Shown piece after piece: positions 1 through 8,251 of a stretch of 64,000 bases of DNA. Below the pieces are notes generated by a model. The model saw only the letters and a list, made by a program, of their open reading frames with translations. It ran no database searches and was not told the origin of the DNA. Source of the stretch: CANKHA01 sp963731585. Lineage in GTDB: Bacteria > Pseudomonadota > Alphaproteobacteria > Rhizobiales > Xanthobacteraceae. The position numbers and the translations under genes were made by a program. The stretch covers positions 930,001-994,000 of the forward strand of contig CAVSWC010000003.1 in assembly GCA_963731585.1 (NCBI GenBank), given 5' to 3'. Positions within the stretch are counted from its first letter, which is position 1. The number at the start of each line of letters is the position of its first letter.

Positions 1-66
1 GCGCTTGGTACCGATGCGGGACAGGAGCTAAAGCACCAAGGCGGCGCTGATTTTTTTCTGAGCTGA
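1..66 (+). CDS. hemC: Porphobilinogen deaminase, C-terminal end (partial)
   Basis: The window opens inside a reading frame of 21 codons that ends at a TGA at 64-66. The residues seen include GTDAGQEL and a final GADFFLS, a plausible C-terminus for hydroxymethylbilane synthase, which polymerises porphobilinogen in the cytoplasm. The main support is context: the next gene, 3 bases downstream, is hemD, and hemC-hemD adjacency is common. The visible part is too short to prove the call alone. Confidence 0.6.
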   Translation, partial: ALGTDAGQELKHQGGADFFLS

Positions 67-69
67 CGC

Positions 70-787
70 ATGCGACTTCTCGTCACCCGCCCTGAGCCGG
101 ACGCCCAACGCACCGCCTTAAATCTGCGGCAGCGTGGTCATCACGTCACGATTGCGCCGCTGCTGCGGATCGAAGGTGTCGCCGCCGATCTCGGCAGCGG
201 GCCTTGGGATGCGCTGGTGATCACCAGCGCCAATTCCTGCCGCGCGGTGGCAAGCCACCCGCGCATCGCCGAACTTGTACACCGGCCGATCTTCACGGTC
301 GGGCTGCATGCCGCCGAAGCGGCGCGCGCTGCCGGCTTTGCCGACGTGACAACAGCCGATGGCGATGCGGAAGAACTGGCGCAGCTTCTGATCGCGCGGT
401 TCAAGACGCGCGACCGCCGGCTGCTTTATTTCGCCGGCGAGGACCGCGCCGCCGACCTCGCTGCCACGCTCGCGGAGCACGGCATCACCATGAAGACCGT
501 CGTGATCTACCGCGCGGTGAAGGCGCCGGAATTTCCGCCGCGCCACGCGCGCGGCCATGGCGGCGGGCGAAATCGACGGCGTGTTGCATTTCTCCCGCCG
601 CACCGTGGAATCTTATTTAAGTTGCGCGGTGGGCGCCGCGCTGCTCGACAGGGCGCTTGCGCCCTTCCATTATTGTCTTTCGGCGCAGGTGGCCCGGCCG
701 CTGCTGCAGGCCGGGGCCAAAACGGTTCGCGTCGCAGAGCGGCCGAACGAAACATCGCTCCTGGAACTTATCGGTACGGCGCGTTGA
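70..787 (+). CDS. hemD: Uroporphyrinogen-III synthase (one frameshift)
   Basis: Cyclises hydroxymethylbilane to uroporphyrinogen III in tetrapyrrole synthesis. The N-terminal part opens with MRLLVTRPEPDA and carries VITSANSCRAV, typical of HemD. The frame changes by one base near 540-557 and continues as MAAGEIDGVLHFSRRTVESY up to the stop at 785-787. Joined, the product is about 238 residues, normal for the family. The break looks like one extra C in a GCC context, because the protein resumes without loss. It sits between hemC and a mitofilin-like gene, the usual alphaproteobacterial order. Confidence 0.85.
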
Positions 788-851
788 CACGTTGCGGCCA
801 CGCTGGGTCCGCAGTATGCCGGGCAATCGGAACCGCGGCAGGGAAGCTGGC

Positions 852-2177
852 ATGGCGGATGAAAACGAAGATCCCCCGTCCGCGGCGGCAAAGATGCCGC
901 GGGTCCGCCGGCGGGCCCCTACGATTGACCTGAAAGCCACGGAACTCGCCGTCGAGCCGCCCCCGGCTGCGGCCGCCGAGGAGCCTACTCCGCCTTCCGA
1001 GCCGGAGAGCGCGGTTGCACCCGAATATTCCACCGAACCGCCTGCTTACGACACCGGCGGGACCGCGCCTGCGCCTGAGCCGCCGCCGCAGCCTTCCGGG
1101 AGCGCGCCGCGACGTCACCTACCGGGCCGGCCTCTGCTTGAGGCAGGATTGGCGGGCGGCCTGGTCGCGCTCACTATCCTCTTCGTGCTGTGGCTGGCCG
1201 GCCTGCTTCGCCGGCACGGAAATCCGGTCCGATGACCAGTTGGCACGGATAGAAGCGCAGCTGCGCGAGATAGCGAGCCGTCCCGCGCCGCGCAATCCAG
1301 ATGCCGGCGCGATCGAAGAACTTGCCGCCCGCCTCGAAAAGCTGGAAAGCGCCGCGCCCCGAACAGCTGGAAACGGTGCTGCTGCGGGTGCTGCCATCGA
1401 AGGAGCGGTCAAGCCGGTGCAAGCAGCCGTTGCCGATCTCGCTCGCCACGTCGACGACAATGCGGCCGCCATCCGCGAGGCGCGCGGCAAGGCCGAGGCC
1501 GCCGTGGCGGCGGCGGATGCCGCGCGGCTCGCAGCCGAACGCAATGCAGCCGAACGCAACAATGTCGAGGCGCTGGGCAACCGTGTGGCTGCGCTGGAGC
1601 GCGCGTCTAAGACACTTGCTGACGAAGTTGCGAAAAGCCTGGCCGCGGCAGGCGACCGGCCGCTGCGCGCAGCAGTGGCGGCGCAGGCATTGCGCACCGC
1701 GGTCGAGCGCGGCGATCCTTTCGTCGCTGAGCTTTCCGCTACCAAGATGGCTGGCGCCGATGCGCGGGCGCTCGCGCCGCTCGAGCCTTTCGCCGCCAAT
1801 GGCCTGCCAAGCGCGGCCCAGCTGGCGCGCCAATTATCCGATCTCGCGCCGCAGATGCTGAAGACGATTGCCGCGCCCGACGCCGGCCGGCGGGTTCCTC
1901 GATCGCCTGCAAGCCAATGCCGAGAAGCTGGTGCGTATCCGGCCGACCGACGAAACGTCGGGCGATGATCCCGCCGCGGTTGTCAGTCGCGCGCAGGCCA
2001 AGGCCGCGCGCTCGCGATTTCACGGGCGCGTTGGCTGAACTGAATGCGCTGCCGGCAAATGTTCGCGCGCCGGCGGAGGATTGGATCAAGAAAGTGGAAG
2101 CGCGTAACGCCGCCATGGATGCGAGCCGGCGCGTCGTCGCCGACGCGCTGGCCGCGCTCGGCAAGGCCCCACCATGA
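852..2177 (+). CDS. Mitofilin-like inner-membrane protein (COG4223 type; three frameshifts)
   Basis: Starts MADENEDPPSAAAK at 852. A proline- and acid-rich cytoplasmic segment of about 90 residues is followed by one membrane helix (LVALTILFVLWLAGLL). Then comes a long alanine-rich coiled coil (KAEAAVAAADAARLAAERNA) and a C-terminal domain ending in ALAALGKAPP. Reading frame changes by +1 near 1220, 1885 and 2010, and the protein resumes each time. Joined length is about 440 residues. The gene between hemD and hemY in alphaproteobacteria usually encodes this protein, related to the C-terminal part of mitochondrial Mic60. A role in envelope organisation is inferred from the family. Confidence 0.75.
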
Positions 2178-2190
2178 GGCCAGGCGCGCG

Positions 2191-3791
2191 ATGATCCGCA
2201 TTGTTTTATTCCTCTTCGCGGTCGGCATCCTTGCGCTCGGGATCGCCTGGCTCGCTGACCGCCCCGGCGCAGTCACCGTGCTGTGGGGCGGCTGGCGGAT
2301 CGAAACTTCGGTCATGGTCGCAATTTTTGCCGTCGCCATGCTGACGGCGCTGCTGGTTTTTCTCTGGTCGCTATTGCGCACGATCGTGCGCGCGCCCGAC
2401 CTGTTTGCGCTGTTCCTGCGCAACCGCCGCGGGGCCAAGGGGTATCTTGCGATTTCGCGCGGATTGATTGCCATCGGCAGCGGCGATGCTCATGCCGCGC
2501 GCAAGCACGCGCAGGATGCGCGGCGCCTCGCGCCGGGCGAGCCGCTGGCGTTGTTGCTGAGCGCGCAGACCGCGCAACTCTCGGGCGACCGGAAAGCGGC
2601 CGAACGCGCCTTCGCCGAGATGGCGCGCCGCACCGATACCAAGCTTCTGGGCCTGCGCGGATTGTTCGTGGAAGCGCAGCGCCGGGACGACATGACGGCG
2701 GCGCGCGCCTATGCCGAAGAAGCCGCGAAAATCTCCCCGTCTCCGGGCTGGGCGGGGCAGGCGGCGCTGGAATTTCGGTGCGCAGCGGGTGACTGGGCCG
2801 GAGCGCTGGCCGCGCTGGAAAAGAACATGCGCGGCGGGCTGCTCGATCGTCCTGCCTATCGCCGCCAGCGCGCGGTGCTGCTGACGGCGCGCGCACTCAG
2901 TATCGAGGAAACCGACCGCGACACCGCTACCAGTCTCGTGCAGGCAGCGCTGAAGCTGGAGCCGACGTTGATCCCCGCAGCCGCCCTCGCGGGCCGGCTG
3001 CTGGCGGAAGCAGGCGGTCTGCGCAAAGCGGGCCGCATCCTGGAAAAGGCCTGGAAGGCCACGCCGCATCCCGAACTGGCGGATGCCTATATGCATTTGC
3101 GTTTCGGCGATTCCGCCCGCGACCGGCTCACGCGCGCCGAAGCGCTGGCGCAGAAAGCGCCCGGCCATCCCGAAGCTGCGCTGGCGCTGGCGCGCGCGGC
3201 GCTCGACGCCCGCGACTTCGAACGCGCGCGGGCCGCGCTGGCGCCGCTGCTCGCCAATCCGACCCGGCGCGTCACGTTGCTGATGGCGGAGATCGAGGAA
3301 GTCGAGCATGGCGACGACGGACGCGCGCGGGAATGGATGGCGCGCGCGGTCTATGCTGCGCGCGATCCAGCCTGGACCGCTGACGGTTTGGTTTCCGAGC
3401 GCTGGCTGCCGGTCTCGCCGGTCAGCGGTCGGCTGGATGCTTTCCAATGGAAAGTGCCGCTGGCCGAACTCGCCGCACCGGCAGTGGACGCGATCGCACA
3501 CGCTCCAGCGCCGCGCGCTGTCATCGAGGCCGCGCCGCCGCCGAAGCTGGCTGTCCCGGAGCCGAGCGAGCGCAAGGCCGTGACGTTGCCGCCGGAAAGC
3601 ACGCCCGCGCCGGCCGACGCCGGCCACGCGCAGCATCCGCCGCCAAACGGCCGCGCAAGCCGAAAGCCGAGACGGTGATCCCGCTGGTGCATGTGCCCGA
3701 TGACCCCGGCCCGGAAGCGGAGCCCGAGCAGGAACCGGTGCCGGAGCAAAATGCCGACAACTGGAACAAATTAGGCCGGATTTTCAAATGA
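2191..3791 (+). CDS. hemY: HemY-type TPR membrane protein (one frameshift near the C-terminus)
   Basis: Starts MIRIVLFLFAVGILALG at 2191. Two membrane helices lie in the first 60 residues (the second is VMVAIFAVAMLTALLVFLWS). They are followed by the HemY_N segment (RNRRGAKGYLAISRGLIAIG) and alanine/leucine-rich TPR-like helices to about residue 400. The tail is Pro/Ala/Glu-rich. Near 3640 the frame shifts by -1, and the true C-terminus continues as KAETVIPLVHVPDDPGP to NWNKLGRIFK at 3791. The biochemical role in haem synthesis is not settled for this family. It closes the hemC-hemD-mitofilin-hemY block. Confidence 0.85.
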
Positions 3792-3875
3792 GCCAGCGCT
3801 CGGCGTTTCGCTGGCGCGCGCTCGCCGCGGCTTGCAAAGGGGTGCCGCGCTCGGTATCAGAGGCCCGGATTTTGG

Positions 3876-3945
3876 GCATGATCCCGAAAATGCCTGTCCC
3901 GGACTTGATCCGGGATGGAAACCGGTTTTCGGACAAGGATCATGC
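3876..3945 (+). repeat. Dispersed palindromic repeat, copy 1
   Basis: Bounded by GCATGATCC and its complement GGATCATGC, with an inner palindrome CCCGGACTTGATCCGGG. It lies in the gap between hemY and the tRNA. A second copy in the opposite orientation is at 39501-39573. The outer and inner palindromes resemble intergenic repeats frequent in Bradyrhizobium-type genomes. Confidence 0.6.
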
Positions 3946-3957
3946 CCGATAAAAGAA

Positions 3958-4033
3958 GCCGCAATAGCTCAGTCGGTAGAGCACGTCATTCGTAATGACG
4001 GGGTCGGGGGTTCGAATCCCTCTTGCGGCACCA
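3958..4033 (+). tRNA. tRNA-Thr (anticodon CGT)
   Basis: The 76 bases fold as a cloverleaf. Acceptor GCCGCAA (3958-3964) pairs with TTGCGGC (4023-4029), the discriminator is A, and CCA is encoded at 4031-4033. The D arm is GCTC...GAGC. The anticodon stem CGTCA/TGACG encloses loop TTCGTAA with anticodon CGT, which reads ACG threonine codons. The T loop is TTCGAAT. Confidence 0.95.
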
Positions 4034-4121
4034 TATCTGTCCGCCCCGCCTATATTGTTAACCGAATTTTAGCGCGCAGCCGACAAGCTGAGATGGCAGC
4101 CCTCCTCCTGGAGTCTCCGCC

Positions 4122-4388
4122 ATGCGCGGTTTGTTGGCCGGAATATTTTTTGCGATTTCCTCCACCACCGCGGTGGCCGCGCCGCAATGCACCTCGGTCG
4201 CGAAAGAGAAATGGCTGACGGAAGCGGCCATGAAAGCCAAAGTCGCCGCCCTCGGCTACAAATACAAGGTGTTCAAGGTTACCGCCGGCAATTGCTACGA
4301 GATCTACGGCCAGAACAGGAATGGCCAGCGCGTCGAAGTTTATTTCGACCCGGTGACCGGCGACGTCCACACCGAACACAAGAGCTGA
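4122..4388 (+). CDS. Small exported PepSY-like protein
   Basis: 88 residues starting MRGLLAGIFFAISSTTA with a probable signal peptide cut after AVA-A. The mature part has the layout of a single PepSY domain: helix KWLTEAAMKAKVAALGYK, then strands KVFKVTAGNCYEIYG and a final VEVYFDPVTGDVHTE. Single-domain PepSY proteins are periplasmic and often inhibitory or metal-related. The substrate here is unknown. It lies just after the tRNA gene and 25 bases before the chemotaxis receptor gene. Confidence 0.7.
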   Translation: MRGLLAGIFFAISSTTAVAAPQCTSVAKEKWLTEAAMKAKVAALGYKYKVFKVTAGNCYEIYGQNRNGQRVEVYFDPVTGDVHTEHKS

Positions 4389-4413
4389 CCTCCTCCTGAT
4401 CCGAGCCAAGGCA

Positions 4414-6102
4414 ATGTTGAAATGGTCGCATCGCCTTGCGCTGCATCAGCGCATTCTGTGCCTTCTGATCGGCGGGGCGCTGCTCACCGTCCTGATCGTC
4501 GCATGGAGTCTCTACGAGCTCTCGGTGCTGCGGGGCTATATCGACGCTGAACGCGCCGCGGAACGGCGCAGCGAAGTCATCCATGCCGCGGCCATCCTTT
4601 CCTATCGGGCCGCGAGCAATTTCGCCGCCGTTGGCCTCGACCTCACGCCCGAAGAACGGCAGAAGCATCTGCTCGAAGGCGATGCGATGCTGCGCGAATT
4701 CGAGGCGAGGCAGCCATCGCTGCGCGCCGTCGTGCGGGATTCACTGGATCAGGCCGAACTGCAGGTGCTCGACGACTTCATCGGCTATATCCGGCATTCC
4801 TGGGACGAGGCAAAAGAGAAGCTGGCGCCGGATTACCGCGACGAACTGCAGTTCCATCTGATCATGATCGTGACGCAGACGGAGCGCGTATATCATCTAA
4901 TCGCCAAGGCGGAAGAGGCTGCGAGAAGTGAGGTCAATGCCAGCAAGAAAGCCTTTGACAAGCGCGTGGCGCTGGCGACCTCGCGCATCCTCTTGGTGCT
5001 GGCAGTGAGCCTGGCTCTGGGGTTGGTGGGCGGCTACCTGTTTCTGAATTATGCGGTGAAACGGCCCCTGAACGAGGTGATCGCTACGCTGTTGCGTCTG
5101 GCGCGCGGCGACATCGAGAGCCCGGTATCGCAATATGGGCGCACCGACCAGATCGGCGCGATCTTCGCCGCGCTCGCGGTTCTGCGCGAGAATGCCGTTG
5201 CGCGCAAACGGCTGGAAGAGGATCTCACCCGCACGATGGCGACCGGGGATGCGCGCCGGCACGCGCTGGAGCAGAATATTGCCGAGTTCCGCGCCGCGGT
5301 CCTGGCGGTGCTGCATGAATGCTCCGGCGCAATCAATGTCATGCAGGAGGCGGCGCACGAACTTGCGCTCGCCGTGGAGGAAACCGAAGCCGGCGCAACC
5401 AACGCCACGGGCGCCTCGCATGAGGTCTCGTCCAACGTGGCGGGAGTTGCCGCCGGCACCAAGGAGCTCTCCATCGGCACCGGAAGCATGGCGACCAGCC
5501 TGGCCCTGGCGGGAGGCGCGATCGAGAAAGCCACCAGCCGCGCCAGCGTCGCATCGAAAACCATCGACAGTCTTTCCGAGGTCGCCCAGACGATCGAAGA
5601 CGTCACGCAGTTCATCGATTCCATCGCGCGGCAGACCAACCTGCTCGCGCTCAATGCCACAATCGAGGCGGCGCGCGCCGGCGAAAGCGGCCGCGGCTTT
5701 GCCGTGGTCGCCTCCGAGGTGAAATCGCTGGCTATACAGACGGCAAAGGCGACAACCGATATCGCAGAACGCATTGAGGAGATGCGTCGGCGCACCGGCG
5801 AGGTGGTGGACGCCATTCGCACCATTACCGAGACCACCGGGGAGGCCAATATTCACGCCGCCCGCATCACGGCGGTGGTGACGCAGCAGAACCAGGTCAC
5901 CGCTGCGATCTCCAAAAGTCTCCAAGACGCGGCGGGCTGGACCTCCGGCCTCTCGCGCGTGGTGGACGATCTCGGCTCCGCCGTGGCGCGCACCCGCGCG
6001 GCGGTACAAAAGGTGGAAGTCGCATCGCGCGAAACCAGCGCCGCGGCCGGCAAGTTCAATTATTTGGTGGACGGGTTTTTGCAGAAGGTAACGGCGGGGT
6101 AG
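4414..6102 (+). CDS. Methyl-accepting chemotaxis protein
   Basis: 562 residues in an intact frame. TM1 lies around residues 16-38 (ILCLLIGGALLTVLIVAW). A helical periplasmic ligand domain of about 140 residues follows, then TM2 around 190-212 (ILLVLAVSLALGLVGGY), a HAMP domain (LLRLARGDIESPV) and a cytoplasmic signalling coiled coil. The conserved hairpin tip IARQTNLLALNATIEAARAG is present. The periplasmic domain is of the four-helix type, so the ligand cannot be read from the sequence. No che genes are nearby, so the receptor feeds a pathway encoded elsewhere. Confidence 0.92.
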   Translation: MLKWSHRLALHQRILCLLIGGALLTVLIVAWSLYELSVLRGYIDAERAAERRSEVIHAAAILSYRAASNFAAVGLDLTPEERQKHLLEGDAMLREFEARQPSLRAVVRDSLDQAELQVLDDFIGYIRHSWDEAKEKLAPDYRDELQFHLIMIVTQTERVYHLIAKAEEAARSEVNASKKAFDKRVALATSRILLVLAVSLALGLVGGYLFLNYAVKRPLNEVIATLLRLARGDIESPVSQYGRTDQIGAIFAALAVLRENAVARKRLEEDLTRTMATGDARRHALEQNIAEFRAAVLAVLHECSGAINVMQEAAHELALAVEETEAGATNATGASHEVSSNVAGVAAGTKELSIGTGSMATSLALAGGAIEKATSRASVASKTIDSLSEVAQTIEDVTQFIDSIARQTNLLALNATIEAARAGESGRGFAVVASEVKSLAIQTAKATTDIAERIEEMRRRTGEVVDAIRTITETTGEANIHAARITAVVTQQNQVTAAISKSLQDAAGWTSGLSRVVDDLGSAVARTRAAVQKVEVASRETSAAAGKFNYLVDGFLQKVTAG

Positions 6103-6388
6103 GGCGGTCGCTCACCTGCGTTGCATGGCCGGGCAGGCCGGTTATATCGTGGTTACAGTTTCCGGGGTGCCGGCCTGTTCGCGCCGCCGTTTCCAATTCC
6201 GAGAACAGGGCATGGTCGAGTGGGTAATCGGGGCAGCCCATGATGTTGGGCCCGTGCGCGGGATCGCCCACAGGTTCATGGTTAAGAGTTTCTTACCTTT
6301 TTCCGGTAGAATCCGAACGGCGGCGCGACGTTAATGCGCGGCTTGTGTGGTGCATCTTAAAAATTCCCGTAAAAGAGAGATTTGCGAA

Positions 6389-8162
6389 ATGACCGATTTG
6401 GTGCAGGACGAAGTTCGCGATTCCCGAAGCCTGGATCCCCCAGCCGTCCGGCGGATGCCCGTTCTGCGCGGGGCCGGACGCGGCGCCGCCACGCAGCGAT
6501 GTCGGCACGATCATCCTGCATTGGGCCACGGCGATCGCTTTCGTGGTCAGTCTGGTCACAGGCATCCGCATGGCCACGTTTGGCACTGTGTTGCCGAACG
6601 TGTCGCAGTGGCTCTGGCCGATCACGCCGCAGGGCGAGATGTGGACCTGGCATTTCTTCGCGGGTCTTGGCCTGTTCTTCTGTGCGTCCGCCTATCTTGT
6701 TTATTTGAACCGCGCCGGCCTCACCGCCCGCAACGCGCTGGCCAAAGTGCGCATCGCGCTGATGCCGGTGGGAGGCAAGTTGCGCTGGCAGGCGATCAAT
6801 GTCGGGCTGCACTGGTTTGTCTACGCGCTGATTACCGTGATGATGTCGACCGGCATTATTCTCTATCTCGGCCATGGAGGATGGTGGGTTTGGGTACACT
6901 CGATCACCGCCTTTGTCGGCTTCGGTTACATCTTCCTGCATGTCGCTGACGCACTATATGGCCGGCGGCTGGTGGCAGCTCTTGCGCTTGTTCCGTCCTG
7001 CCAGGCTGATGATCACGCGAGCGGTGCGTCCCTATCCGCTGCTTATTGCCATGGCGGTGGGCGTCGCGACCATTGCGCTGGCCGCGGGCGTCGATTGGAC
7101 CACGCGCGAGACCTTGCTCGTAACGCGGGTCGGCGGCGCCCCGCAGCTCGATGGGGTGCTTGATGACGAGGTGTGGGCAAAGACCCGGCCGGTCTATGTT
7201 CGAACCCAGCAAGGGGTGAACCTCGGCGGCACCGGAGAGTCGCTGGTCGAAGTGCGCGCGATGCATGATGGCGAGCGCGTATACTTCGCGTTCAAATGGG
7301 AAGACCCGAGCCGTTCGCTGCGTCGAGTGCCGGTAATCAAGAAGGCTGATGGCTGGCATTTTGTCGCCACGCGCGTCGATCTGGCGGATGTCAACGATTT
7401 CTACGAGGATAAGCTGGCGATCGGCTTTTCTCGCTCGCCGACATTTGGCTCCGGAGATAGCAGCCTATCTTGGCACTAAGCCGCTCGGCGACAAGCCCGC
7501 GTCCGATCCACGGGATGGGTTATCACTACACTGCGCCCGGCAACCTCATGGACGTGTGGCAGTGGAAAGCCTCGCGCGGCGGGCATCTCGGCTTCGTGGA
7601 TGATCAATATTTCGACGCCCCGCGCGAACCGACGCCCGCGGAAGCGGCGGGACAGGCGCGCTACCAGGCGGGTTACTGGAACGATCCCGGCCGCGTCTTC
7701 TACAGCTACAATTATGCAGGCGTGCCTCCCGGCAGCCCTTCAGGTCCTTTGAAACTCCCGCGGCTGCCGAAGGATTGGAAAGCCACGGTCGCAGCGCTTG
7801 GCACGTTCGACCTCGACCCGGACTCCAGCGATACGGAAGGCGCGCGCTGGTGGATGATGACCGACGCCGAAACCGTGCCCTACTCCCCCGAACTCGACGC
7901 GACGATCCCGGTAGGAACGGTGCTGCCCGCCGTTCTGATTGCGGGCAATTATGATGGCGATCGCGCGGATCTGCGCGGCGCAGCCAAATGGAAAGACGGC
8001 CATTGGCATCTTGAGACGATGCGCACGCTGAAAACCGGCAACAAGTTCGACCACGACTTGGTACCGGGCCGCGATCTCTATATGTGGGTCAATGTGTTCG
8101 ACCACACGCAAATCCGCCACTCGCGGCATGTGCGGCCAATCCGGATCGTGACGCAGCAGTAA
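6389..8162 (+). CDS. Cytochrome b561-like membrane domain fused to an ethylbenzene-dehydrogenase-type haem domain (four frameshifts)
   Basis: Starts MTDLVQDEVRDSR at 6389, preceded by GAGAGA. The N-terminal half is a four-helix membrane cytochrome b with histidines in helices (TIILHWATAIAF, WTWHFFAGLGLFF, NVGLHWFVYALI, FLHVADALY). A further helix follows (LLIAMAVGVATIALAAGV). The rest, from GAPQLDGVLDDEVWAKTRPV to HSRHVRPIRIV, matches the EB_dh (PF09459) haem-binding fold. +1 frame changes near 6490, 6950, 7455 and 7505 split it, and the protein resumes each time. It probably moves electrons between the quinone pool and a periplasmic partner. No catalytic molybdoenzyme is adjacent. Confidence 0.75.
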
Positions 8163-8251
8163 CCGCGAACGGCGACTGCCGGCGGCGATTTTGCGCGAAA
8201 GGCCGCGATTTCAATCTGCCGGAGCGCGCGGGTGGCAAAGGCTCGCGCTCG

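Noticed and set aside
6125..6334. 69-residue plus-strand frame after the chemotaxis receptor
   Set aside because: No start signal, no domain, mixed composition. Treated as a non-coding gap.
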